Assembly (NCBI GenBank): GCA_030040515.1
Contig: JASHTO010000087.1
Span: forward strand, 1 to 5,466
DNA: 5,466 nucleotides
Origin: Terriglobia bacterium
Lineage (GTDB): Bacteria > Acidobacteriota > Terriglobia > UBA7540
Direction of reading: 5' to 3'
How positions within the stretch are numbered: the first letter of the stretch is position 1; each line of letters begins with the position of its first letter. A model generated the notes under the pieces. The model was not told where the DNA came from. It did not search any database and worked only from the letters and a program-made list of their open reading frames with translations. This document shows, one piece after another, positions 1 to 5,466 of this stretch. Both the position numbers and the translations under genes were made by a program.

Positions 1-1472
1 TCCGTCAATTGTTGACGGAGAGCCTGGTTCTCGCCGGCATCGGCGGAGCGCTGGGCGTGGCCCTGGCGATGGCGGGAACGCGCGGCATCAACCTGCTGCT
101 TCCAGGCGGGATGCTCGCGGGTGAGGAAGTGCAAGTCAGCGGCGCCGTGCTGCTCTTTGCCGCGGCCGCGGCGGTGATGGCGGCGCTGCTATTCGGATTG
201 GCTCCGGCGGCGCACTCCACCCGGACCGACGTGCAATCGGAATTGAAGGAAGGCGTGCGCACCTCGAGTGGCGGAGCGTCGCAGAACCGCCTGCGCGGGG
301 CGCTCGCCATGGCGGAAGTTTCGCTGGCCCTGGTTTTGCTGGTTGGAGCGGGCCTGATGCTCAAAAGCCTGCACCGGCTGATGCAAGTCGATCCCGGCTT
401 TCGCCCGCAGCGCGTGCTGACCATGGAATTGGGTCTTCGCACGCAGCAGTACGCGAAGGACTCCGCAGCCGGCAACTTCTGGCAGCGCCTGCTCGACAAT
501 GTGCGCGCGCTGCCGGGCGTGGAGAGCGCGGCGGTGGGAACCACCGTTCCTCTCTCCGGCGATCACAGCCGCGCAGACATTACCCTGGAGGGATTCCCCC
601 TGCCCACGCCGGGGAATTTCCCGCATCCCGATTACCACACCGTCAGCCCCGGATACATTCGCACTCTGGGAGTGCCCTTGCTCCGTGGCCGGGACTTTAC
701 GGAACAGGACAACGAGAACTCCGAGCGGGTGGGATTGATCAATGCGCGGCTTGCGCACCAGTTCTGGCCCAATGAAGATCGAGTGGGCAAGCGATTCATG
801 TTCGGGCGGCCCCACCCGGAATCACCAGCGAAATGGATCACCATCGTGGGTGTGGTGGGCGACACCAAGCTCTACGGACTGGCCAATCCCTCGCGGCTGG
901 AAGTTTACGTGCCCTTCTCCCAGAGTGTTCCGCATCACATGAACCTGCTGGTGCGCTCGGGGGTTGAACCGGCGAGCCTGACCTCGCAAATTCGCGCGGC
1001 CGTGGCATCCATCGACAAGGACCAGCCGATTCTGGGCATCTCCACCATGGAGCAAATGGTCACCGACTCGGTTTCCACGCGGCGCATTACGCTCATCCTG
1101 CTCGGCCTGTTCAGCGGGCTGGCGCTGGTGCTGGCGGTGGTGGGCGTCTACGGCGTGATTTCGTATGCCGTGACGCAACGCACACGAGAAATCGGAATCC
1201 GCATGGCCCTGGGGGCGGAGCGAAGCGAAGTTCTGAAGATGGTGGTGGGGAACAGCCTGAAGCTGACGTTGGTGGGTGTTGGCCTGGGAATCGTCGGCGC
1301 GCTCGCCCTGACACATTTTCTCGCCAGCTTGCTGTATAACGTCAAACCCACCGACTTGCTGACGTTCGTCGCCGCATCGTTTGCGCTGACCGCCGTCGCG
1401 CTGCTGGCCAGCTACATCCCCGCCCGCCGCGCGGCGAAGGTCGATCCCATGGTAGCGCTGAGGTATGAATGA
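1..1472 (+). CDS. ADOP-type ABC transporter permease (MacB/FtsX superfamily), C-terminal part, 5' end outside window
   Basis: This is an inner-membrane permease of the MacB/FtsX superfamily, probably the acidobacterial duplicated orphan permease (ADOP) group. The frame is open to the left edge (first full codon at 3) and begins 'RQLLTESLVLAG', which aligns with about residue 329 of the complete paralogue at 2292-4736, so roughly 330 residues are missing. The TTG at 9 is an internal leucine codon, not a start. Visible parts, counting that Leu as 1, are: hydrophobic segments at about 5-25, 46-68 and 97-118; a periplasmic MacB-like domain at about 125-350 containing 'LRGRDF' and 'IVGVVGD'; then the second FtsX-type membrane domain with helices at about 361-388, 417-438 and 450-470. 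The cytoplasmic segment 'RTREIGIRMALGA' (391-403), which meets the ATPase in MacB-type transporters, is intact. It ends in 'DPMVALRYE', like the downstream paralogue. The substrate cannot be read from the sequence. vapC converges on it 13 bp beyond the stop. Confidence 0.93.
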   Translation, partial: RQLLTESLVLAGIGGALGVALAMAGTRGINLLLPGGMLAGEEVQVSGAVLLFAAAAAVMAALLFGLAPAAHSTRTDVQSELKEGVRTSSGGASQNRLRGALAMAEVSLALVLLVGAGLMLKSLHRLMQVDPGFRPQRVLTMELGLRTQQYAKDSAAGNFWQRLLDNVRALPGVESAAVGTTVPLSGDHSRADITLEGFPLPTPGNFPHPDYHTVSPGYIRTLGVPLLRGRDFTEQDNENSERVGLINARLAHQFWPNEDRVGKRFMFGRPHPESPAKWITIVGVVGDTKLYGLANPSRLEVYVPFSQSVPHHMNLLVRSGVEPASLTSQIRAAVASIDKDQPILGISTMEQMVTDSVSTRRITLILLGLFSGLALVLAVVGVYGVISYAVTQRTREIGIRMALGAERSEVLKMVVGNSLKLTLVGVGLGIVGALALTHFLASLLYNVKPTDLLTFVAASFALTAVALLASYIPARRAAKVDPMVALRYE

Positions 1473-1485
1473 AGAATTCGAACGA

Positions 1486-1923
1486 TCACGGGGTGACGAA
1501 AGGGTTGATGACCTTCAACCCCGAAAACCGGCTGAAGTCACGGTCGCCCGTGATGATCTCTGAAACGCCGTGCTCGATGCAGAGGGCAACGATATGAGCG
1601 TCGTGAACGAGATTGCCCGTGGCGCCCGACTTGTGCACCACTTGGTGAAGGATGGATATGTGCCGGTTCGTTTCAGCAAGAAGCATCAGAGAAGGCGAAT
1701 CCAGAAGGCTCTGCAAGTCTTTCAGCACGACGTCCAGTGGGGTTGGGGGATGGAATACACGAGGATGAGTTACCACCCTGATGAACTCATAAATGCACGG
1801 CCAGGGGATGGCCCATGGCACGGCCCCCTCGGCGAGGGCTTTAAGAATCCTTTGGGCTTGAACATGGTGTCTGCTCGAAGATATCTCGGAGTAGATCAGG
1901 ACGTTGGTATCTACGGCTTGCAT
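1486..1923 (-). CDS. vapC: VapC-family PIN-domain ribonuclease toxin
   Basis: Toxin of a type II toxin-antitoxin pair. Family members are Mg-dependent endoribonucleases that cut tRNA or rRNA and arrest growth when freed from VapB. The 145-residue length is normal for the family. The PIN acidic residues are all recognisable: D5 in 'AVDTNVLIYS', E46 in 'PCIYEFIRVV', D108 in 'LVHDAHIVAL', and D127 (with D129) in 'ITGDRDFSRF', so the enzyme looks active. The 'PWAIPWPCIYEFIRVVTHPR' stretch and the N-terminus are typical of the VapC subgroup modelled as TIGR00028 (family assignment from memory). The ATG follows the vapB stop as TGA-GCG-ATG, so translation is probably coupled; only a weak purine-rich stretch (GGACGGG) serves as a ribosome site. 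GC is lower than in the flanking permeases (32 of 60 bases in 1681-1740, against 42 of 60 in 1081-1140), consistent with a mobile cassette. The RNA target is unknown. Confidence 0.93.
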   Translation of the reverse strand: MQAVDTNVLIYSEISSSRHHVQAQRILKALAEGAVPWAIPWPCIYEFIRVVTHPRVFHPPTPLDVVLKDLQSLLDSPSLMLLAETNRHISILHQVVHKSGATGNLVHDAHIVALCIEHGVSEIITGDRDFSRFSGLKVINPFVTP

Positions 1924-1926
1924 CGC

Positions 1927-2160
1927 TCAGCGCCCGTCCATCAGATCGAAGAGGGCATCGCGGTCAAGCAGGTCCACACCCGGCTGTTCGGTCGCTTTCC
2001 AGCCGCGGAGCCGCAGTTTGTACCGCTCCGGACGGGGGTTTTGCAACGAGCGACGAAGGCAATCGTTGGCCAACGATTGGAAGGTTCGGCCTTCTTCCGC
2101 CGCTTTACGCTTCAGCTCACGGAAAAGCTGATCGTCGATCGTTAAAGTGGTTCGTGCCAT
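1927..2160 (-). CDS. vapB: VapB-family ribbon-helix-helix antitoxin
   Basis: Antitoxin partner of the adjacent VapC; such proteins bind and block the toxin and repress their own promoter as dimers. The 77-residue product starts with a ribbon-helix-helix fold: strand 'RTTLTID' (3-9), helix 1 about 10-24, turn 'EGRTFQ', helix 2 about 27-40. The tail 'GVDLLDRDALFDLMDG' (about 61-76) matches the acidic and hydrophobic toxin-wrapping peptide usual for antitoxins of this toxin subgroup. I chose the ATG at 2160 because the fold begins directly with 'MARTTLTID'. The frame stays open upstream, with an ATG at 2172, but that codon lies inside the predicted -10 box and would not be transcribed. There is no Shine-Dalgarno sequence before 2160, which fits a leaderless message. 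vapB comes first in the operon; its stop is separated from the vapC ATG by one codon in the same frame. Confidence 0.88.
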   Translation of the reverse strand: MARTTLTIDDQLFRELKRKAAEEGRTFQSLANDCLRRSLQNPRPERYKLRLRGWKATEQPGVDLLDRDALFDLMDGR

Positions 2161-2167
2161 GTGCAAA

Positions 2168-2196
2168 AGCATATGGCAGACGCATAAAGATGTCAA
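2168..2196 (-). promoter_or_regulatory. Sigma-70-type promoter for vapBC, probably giving a leaderless mRNA
   Basis: On the minus strand a perfect -35 hexamer TTGACA (2196-2191) is followed by an exact 17-bp spacer and a -10 hexamer TATGCT (2173-2168; 4 of 6 to consensus). Only seven bases, TTTGCAC, separate the -10 box from the vapB ATG, so transcription should start at or within a base or two of the A of the start codon. This agrees with the absence of a ribosome binding site there. A 5-bp inverted repeat, GCAGA at 2176-2180 and TCTGC at 2197-2201, encloses the -35 box and spacer and is a weak candidate for the VapB operator. Confidence 0.66.
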
Positions 2197-2253
2197 TCTG
2201 CAAGTTTCAGGAGAACTCAAGAACGATTGGATGGGTGGGGGTATTGAAAATCC

Positions 2254-2282
2254 GTGGCCAGTGAACTCGGCCACTCAGTTCA
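2254..2282 (+). promoter_or_regulatory. Two overlapping inverted repeats in the leader of the second permease
   Basis: GTGGCC (2254-2259) pairs with GGCCAC (2269-2274) over a 9-base loop. TGAACT (2262-2267) pairs with AGTTCA (2277-2282), also over a 9-base loop. The two hairpins share bases and so exclude each other in RNA. The second ends on the first base of the AGGA ribosome site of the downstream gene. They could be alternative leader hairpins or an operator for a repressor; short 6-bp arms leave chance as a real possibility. Confidence 0.3.
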
Positions 2283-2285
2283 GGA
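2282..2285 (+). promoter_or_regulatory. Ribosome binding site of the complete ADOP permease
   Basis: AGGA stands six bases before the ATG at 2292. It decides in favour of this start and against the nearer-upstream ATG at 2285, which is in another frame and leads only to an out-of-frame reading. Confidence 0.65.
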
Positions 2286-2291
2286 TGAGCC

Positions 2292-4736
2292 ATGAACACC
2301 TTACTTCAGGACCTTCGTTTCGGCCTGCGCATGTTGGTGAAGAATCCCGGCTTCACGGCCGTTGCGGTGGTGACGCTGGCGCTGGGAATCGGCGCCAACA
2401 CGGCGATTTTCAGTGTGGTGAACGCGGTTTTGCTCAAGCCCTTGCCCTATGCCGAGCCCGATCGGCTGGTGCAAGTGGAGTCGATGCGGCAGCGCGACAC
2501 GCTGGTTCCAAGTAGCCTCTCTTACCCGGACTTCTTTGACTTTCGCTCCGGCAACCACGTCTTCGAGCACCTCATTACCGGAGACGATGCCGATATGCCG
2601 CTGACGGGCGACGGGCCTCCCCTGCACGTTGACGCCGAACTGGTGACGTGGGACCTTTTCCCTGCCCTGGGTATCCAACCGGAATTGGGACGAGGATTCC
2701 TGGAATCCGAAGAGGCCGCGGGCGTGCACGTGGCGGTGCTGAGTCACAAGCTTTGGCAAAGCCGCTTCGGCGGCGACCGCAACATTATCGGCCGCACGAT
2801 CAATCTGGACCGCAAGGCTTACACGGTGGTGGGGGTTGCTCCTCCCGGCTTCACTTATCCTGTTGATGAGCCGAACGTCCAGCTTTGGGCGACCATCGCC
2901 AGAGAGCGCGAAGCCCCGCCGGGCGACACGCCCATTACCGAGCAGCGCGGCGCCCACATGCTGATTGCGCTGGGGCGGCTGAAGCCCGGCGCGAGCATTG
3001 TGCAGGCGCGCGCCGACCTGGACGTCATCGCGCAAAATCTGGCAAAGCAATATCCGGATACCAACGTCAATCAACCACGCGCCTCCGTGCGCCCCGCGCT
3101 CGAAACCCTGGTGGGTGAATCGCGCGCGCCGCTGCTGATTCTTCTTGGCGCCGTGGGCCTGGTGCTGCTGATCGCCTGCGCCAACATCGCCAACCTGCTT
3201 CTGGCACGCACCTCGAGCCGCGAGCAGGAAATCTCCGTGCGCGCGGCCATGGGCGCAAGCCGCCTGCGCGTGGTTCGGCAACTGCTCACGGAAAGCCTGC
3301 TGCTGGCTCTGCTGGGTGGCGCGGCCGGTGCGCTGCTGGCGGAATACGCCTTGCAGGCGATTCTGCCGCTGGGAGGCAACAGCGTTCCGCGCCTGGCCCA
3401 GGCGAGCATCGACGGGCGGGTGCTGGCGTTTTCGCTTTTCCTGACCTTCTGCGCCAGCGTCTTCTTCGGGCTCGCCCCGGCGCTTCATGCCGCAAGGGTT
3501 GACCTCTCATCTTCACTCACCGAGCGCAGCCGCGCCGGCACGCAGAAGCACGACCTGATTCGTGGCGCGCTGGTGGTGGTGCAGGTGACGCTTGGGCTGG
3601 TGCTGGTTACGGGCGCGGGACTGTTGATGGCCAGCTTCCTGCACCTTGAAAATAGCGATCTAGGCCTGAAGCCGGACCACCTGCTGACCTTCCACTTCAG
3701 TCTGCCCGATGCGCAGTACAACCCGGCTCAGCAGATTGCGCTTTACGATCAAATGCTGGAACGAATGCGCGCCCTGCCGGGCGTCCAATCCGCCGCGGGC
3801 ATCTGGCCGTTGCCTCTCGGGGGAGACAACGCCACGGTGTCATTCAACGTTGAGGAGCGTCCCTTACCGCAGGGGAAGCGGCCGAGCGCGCGCATGGCCT
3901 TCGCCACTCCCGACTATTTTTCCACGGCGGGAATTCCGCTGCTCAGGGGCCGATTCTTCAACGACCACGACGATATGAAGTCCGCGCGGGTGCTGATTGT
4001 CAACAAGGCATTCGCCGACAAGTTTTTCCCGGGCGAGGACGTGATCGGCAAACTGATTACACCGGGCGCCACGGGCCCCGGCGAGAAAAAGGAAAGTGCG
4101 CACGAAATTGTGGGAGTGGTCGGCAGCGCCAAGCTCTTCGCGCTGGACACCGAGGCCAAGCCCATCTACTACTTCCCATACAAGCAGCTTACCTGGGGGG
4201 CTCCGGTGATGATGCTGCGCACTTCCGTTCCTCCTCATTCGCTGGAATCGTCGATGCGCAAAGAGATGTCGGCGCTTGACCCCATGGTACCGGTGTATGA
4301 AATTCGAACCATGGGAGAACTTCTTTCCACACAAGTTACCGCGCCACGCTTCCAGACCGTGCTGCTCGGTAGCTTCGCGGGGATCGCCCTAGTGCTGACC
4401 ATGGTGGGACTCTACGGCGTGATGGCCTACTCGGTGGCGCGGCGGACGCGAGAAATAGGAGTGCGGATGGCGCTGGGGGCGAATCGCCGCACAGTACTCC
4501 TCATGGTTCTGGCGCGGGCCATGGGAGTACTGGCAGTGGGATTGGTGCTGGGCCTTGCCGGATCACTGGCCGCCGACCACTTGTTGCAAACCATGCTCTT
4601 TGGCGTTTCGGCAATGGACCCGCTGATTTTGGCGTTATCGGGCGCGCTGGTGGGCGTCACAGGATTGCTTGCCGCTTACATTCCCGCTCGCCGCGCTGCC
4701 GCCATGGATCCGATGGTGGCACTGAGGTACGAATGA
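2292..4736 (+). CDS. ADOP-type ABC transporter permease (duplicated MacB/FtsX permease), complete
   Basis: Inner-membrane protein of 814 residues, the usual ADOP size of about 800. It opens with the family signature 'LRFGLRMLVKNPGFT' (8-22), then a first membrane helix at about 22-48. A periplasmic MacB-like domain spans about 50-275. The first FtsX-type membrane domain (about 280-410) includes 'LLIACANIANLLLAR' and 'EISVRAAMGASR'. A helix at about 424-448 and a second periplasmic domain (about 455-685) follow, then the second FtsX-type domain (about 690-810) with 'RTREIGVRMALGANR' at 718-732. It ends 'DPMVALRYE'. Two permease units in one chain would allow a monomer to do what MacB does as a dimer, or two ADOPs to pair. 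ADOP proteins are known for lacking an adjacent ATPase gene, and none is seen here. The ATPase partner and the substrate are unknown; PadR-type regulators often accompany the family but none is visible. It is a tandem paralogue of the truncated permease at the left edge. Confidence 0.96.
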   Translation: MNTLLQDLRFGLRMLVKNPGFTAVAVVTLALGIGANTAIFSVVNAVLLKPLPYAEPDRLVQVESMRQRDTLVPSSLSYPDFFDFRSGNHVFEHLITGDDADMPLTGDGPPLHVDAELVTWDLFPALGIQPELGRGFLESEEAAGVHVAVLSHKLWQSRFGGDRNIIGRTINLDRKAYTVVGVAPPGFTYPVDEPNVQLWATIAREREAPPGDTPITEQRGAHMLIALGRLKPGASIVQARADLDVIAQNLAKQYPDTNVNQPRASVRPALETLVGESRAPLLILLGAVGLVLLIACANIANLLLARTSSREQEISVRAAMGASRLRVVRQLLTESLLLALLGGAAGALLAEYALQAILPLGGNSVPRLAQASIDGRVLAFSLFLTFCASVFFGLAPALHAARVDLSSSLTERSRAGTQKHDLIRGALVVVQVTLGLVLVTGAGLLMASFLHLENSDLGLKPDHLLTFHFSLPDAQYNPAQQIALYDQMLERMRALPGVQSAAGIWPLPLGGDNATVSFNVEERPLPQGKRPSARMAFATPDYFSTAGIPLLRGRFFNDHDDMKSARVLIVNKAFADKFFPGEDVIGKLITPGATGPGEKKESAHEIVGVVGSAKLFALDTEAKPIYYFPYKQLTWGAPVMMLRTSVPPHSLESSMRKEMSALDPMVPVYEIRTMGELLSTQVTAPRFQTVLLGSFAGIALVLTMVGLYGVMAYSVARRTREIGVRMALGANRRTVLLMVLARAMGVLAVGLVLGLAGSLAADHLLQTMLFGVSAMDPLILALSGALVGVTGLLAAYIPARRAAAMDPMVALRYE

Positions 4737-4763
4737 TCCGAGGGCCAAATCATCAGGGTTTCC

Positions 4764-4768
4764 GGAGG
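4764..4768 (+). promoter_or_regulatory. Ribosome binding site of the recombinase-like gene
   Basis: A strong GGAGG lies four bases before the ATG at 4773. The spacing is slightly short for that start; the next in-frame ATG at 4782 would give 13 bases, so 4773 is the better choice. Confidence 0.7.
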
Positions 4769-4772
4769 CTTT

Positions 4773-5210
4773 ATGGCGAAAATGGAGCGCATTCGCGAGG
4801 TGGTAACAGGACAACTGAGCGCTGAGTATCTGCGGGAAAGAGCCAACGCCGGCTGGCAGTTGGTGGCCGTCGAGTGGCAGCGGCCGGCGGAGGGCGATGA
4901 GCGGGAAACCGCCGCGAGCGCGGGGGAAGTCCCATACGGCTCCCGAGTTTCAAACGACTGCACACACCTGGAAGAAAATCCCGGCGAGATGGAAGCCCTC
5001 ACTTTGATCCTGGAGCAGATCGTTCAGGACCGCTCGCTCGCGCACATGGCGGACACGCTCAATAAGCGCGGCTTTCGCACGCGCGAGGGCGCAAAGTGGA
5101 CGGCGGTGAGCGTTTACAACATGCTTCCGCGCCTGATCGAAGTAAGTCCGCGCATTCTGGAAAAGGAAGCATGGGCTGAACGCCGAAAACAGATTTCCAC
5201 CCTGGGATAA
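4773..5210 (+). CDS. Small recombinase-like protein without a catalytic domain
   Basis: A 145-residue, probably cytoplasmic protein. The C-terminal half (about 70-137) resembles the 'Recombinase' DNA-binding region of large serine recombinases (PF07508-like): 'ALTLILEQIVQDRSLAHMAD', then 'LNKRGFRTREGAKWTAVSVY' (95-114), the usual pattern of helix, 'LN-RG--TR-G--W', helix. The N-terminal resolvase domain with its nucleophilic serine is absent. Instead residues 1-36 form a separate small region with 'RANAGWQLVAVEW' (23-35), and 37-50 is a low-complexity linker. The ATG is preceded by GGAGG. It starts 36 bp after the permease stop with no terminator seen, so it could share that transcript. I recall similar short proteins in other acidobacterial genomes, usually annotated as 'recombinase family protein'; their function is not known. 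A DNA-binding role is inferred from the fold alone. The stop codon lies at a possible edge of the neighbouring insertion sequence, so the C-terminus may be altered. Confidence 0.8.
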   Translation: MAKMERIREVVTGQLSAEYLRERANAGWQLVAVEWQRPAEGDERETAASAGEVPYGSRVSNDCTHLEENPGEMEALTLILEQIVQDRSLAHMADTLNKRGFRTREGAKWTAVSVYNMLPRLIEVSPRILEKEAWAERRKQISTLG

Positions 5211-5222
5211 CGCCGCGGCGTT
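5209..5222. repeat. 14-bp perfect palindrome between convergent genes
   Basis: AACGCCGCGGCGTT reads the same on both strands and overlaps the last two bases of the TAA stop at 5208-5210. A further CGGCG at 5226-5230 can pair with CGCCG at 5211-5215. No T-run follows on either strand, so this is not a convincing intrinsic terminator. It may belong to the end of the IS630-type element, be a protein site, or be a weak hairpin. Confidence 0.5.
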
Positions 5223-5271
5223 CTTCGGCGCGCGACTGGAGAACTTCCCCCGGGTGCACAGTTGGTGCGCG
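5211..5271. other. Gap between convergent genes, likely holding one end of an IS630-type element
   Basis: No coding sequence is seen. The stretch contains the palindrome at its left end and GCGCGC at 5228-5233 and again at 5267-5272. A 6-bp inverted repeat, AGAACT at 5240-5245 and AGTTCT at 5274-5279, partly overlaps the transposase gene. No TA dinucleotide occurs between 5210 and 5272; this matters because IS630-family elements insert at TA. The terminal inverted repeat cannot be assigned from one end only. Confidence 0.4.
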
Positions 5272-5466
5272 CTAGTTCTTTGACCGCATAAAAAGATTCC
5301 GTTGGTAGCCAAACTTTGCTCGCGCTTTCCGGCGCGTGAATTGCCAGTCAATCTTCACCCGCATGCGATTGACCTTGCGGTTCCAGGCGCGGGCTTCGCG
5401 TCGTAGGATAGCCAAGGTGGGAATCCTGCGTCTCCCGAGGCATTGCCGGGCGAACAGACTAATTTC
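5272..5466 (-). CDS. IS630-family transposase, C-terminal end, 5' part outside window
   Basis: The frame is open from the right edge and ends at TAG (5274-5272), giving the last 64 residues of the protein. They begin 'EISLFARQCLGRRRIP', which matches the segment just after the final catalytic glutamate of IS630-family DDE transposases (family pattern 'NM-EIE-S-F-RQCL-RRIP'). They continue with 'REARAWNRKVNRMRVKIDW' and 'QFTRRKARAKFGYQ', the typical C-terminal 'W-FT---AR-KF-Y' ending, and a basic tail 'RNLFMRSKN'. The E at the window edge aligns with the second glutamate of the 'EIE' motif, so the catalytic residue itself should lie within about two codons beyond the edge. Whether the element is intact cannot be judged. 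Family transposases cut and paste DNA at TA targets. It faces the recombinase-like gene, with 61 bp between stop codons. Confidence 0.88.
   Translation of the reverse strand, partial: EISLFARQCLGRRRIPTLAILRREARAWNRKVNRMRVKIDWQFTRRKARAKFGYQRNLFMRSKN

Noticed and set aside
9..11. TTG as a start codon for the first permease
   Set aside because: The frame continues upstream to the edge with 'RQ', and alignment to the paralogue puts this position near residue 331 of a full protein.
1570..2145. Plus-strand open frame of 191 codons opposite vapC and vapB
   Set aside because: The opposite strand carries clear PIN and ribbon-helix-helix motifs with all key residues; this frame has no recognisable feature or ribosome site.
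2223..2251. Sigma-70 promoter for the complete permease with GAAAAT as -10
   Set aside because: No acceptable -35 hexamer occurs 16-18 bp upstream, so I do not call a promoter for this gene.
1927..2274. Extended vapB of 115 residues starting at 2274
   Set aside because: The extra 38 residues are not antitoxin-like, and the predicted promoter lies inside that stretch, downstream of the supposed start.
2147..2515. Plus-strand open frame of 122 codons running into the permease gene
   Set aside because: It overlaps the conserved N-terminus of the permease in another frame and crosses the vapB promoter; no motif supports it.
2301..3488. Long minus-strand open frame of 395 codons opposite the complete permease
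   Set aside because: It lies wholly antisense to a well-conserved ADOP gene, its translation is compositionally biased (rich in Arg, Gln, His, Gly, Ala) and shows no domain. It is a high-GC shadow frame.
4737..4772. Intrinsic terminator between the complete permease and the recombinase-like gene
   Set aside because: Only a 4-bp pairing (TCCG with CGGA) is found and there is no T-run after it.
4950..5351. Minus-strand open frame of 133 codons opposite the recombinase-like gene and transposase end
   Set aside because: Its right part overlaps the transposase in a different frame and its left part is antisense to the better supported 145-residue gene.

Overview
The window looks like chromosome of an Acidobacteriota bacterium. 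It is GC-rich, and it carries two large orphan ABC permeases with the N- and C-terminal signatures of the acidobacterial duplicated orphan permease (ADOP) family, which is greatly expanded in that phylum. A small recombinase-like protein resembling ones I recall from the same phylum supports this. Assignment below phylum cannot be made from the sequence.

Layout, left to right. (1) 1-1472, plus strand: the C-terminal 489 codons of a first ADOP-type permease, which runs off the left edge. (2) 1486-2160, minus strand: a complete vapBC toxin-antitoxin module, with the ribbon-helix-helix antitoxin upstream of a PIN-domain ribonuclease toxin. It converges on the first permease with only 13 bp between stop codons. 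Its promoter (TTGACA, 17 bp, TATGCT) sits so close to the vapB ATG that the transcript is probably leaderless. (3) 2161-2291: vapB promoter plus the leader of the second permease, with two overlapping 6-bp inverted repeats just before its ribosome binding site. (4) 2292-4736, plus: a complete 814-residue ADOP-type permease. (5) 4773-5210, plus: a 145-residue protein whose C-terminal half resembles the DNA-binding 'recombinase' region of large serine recombinases but which has no catalytic domain. (6) 5211-5271: a short gap with a 14-bp perfect palindrome. (7) 5272-5466, minus: the C-terminal 64 residues of an IS630-family transposase, running off the right edge.

How the pieces relate. The two permeases are tandem paralogues in the same orientation. 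Each keeps the cytoplasmic 'REIG(I/V)RMALGA' segment that contacts the ATPase in MacB/FtsX-type transporters, yet no ATPase gene is visible. The vapBC cassette lies between them on the opposite strand, has visibly lower GC, and is bracketed by a 7-bp direct repeat, which suggests later insertion. The right end is a mobile-element boundary: an IS630-type element points leftwards toward the recombinase-like gene and may end at or inside that gene's stop codon. No RNA gene, CRISPR array or convincing intrinsic terminator was found. The window reads as an ordinary acidobacterial accessory region with some unusual details, not as a clear new system.
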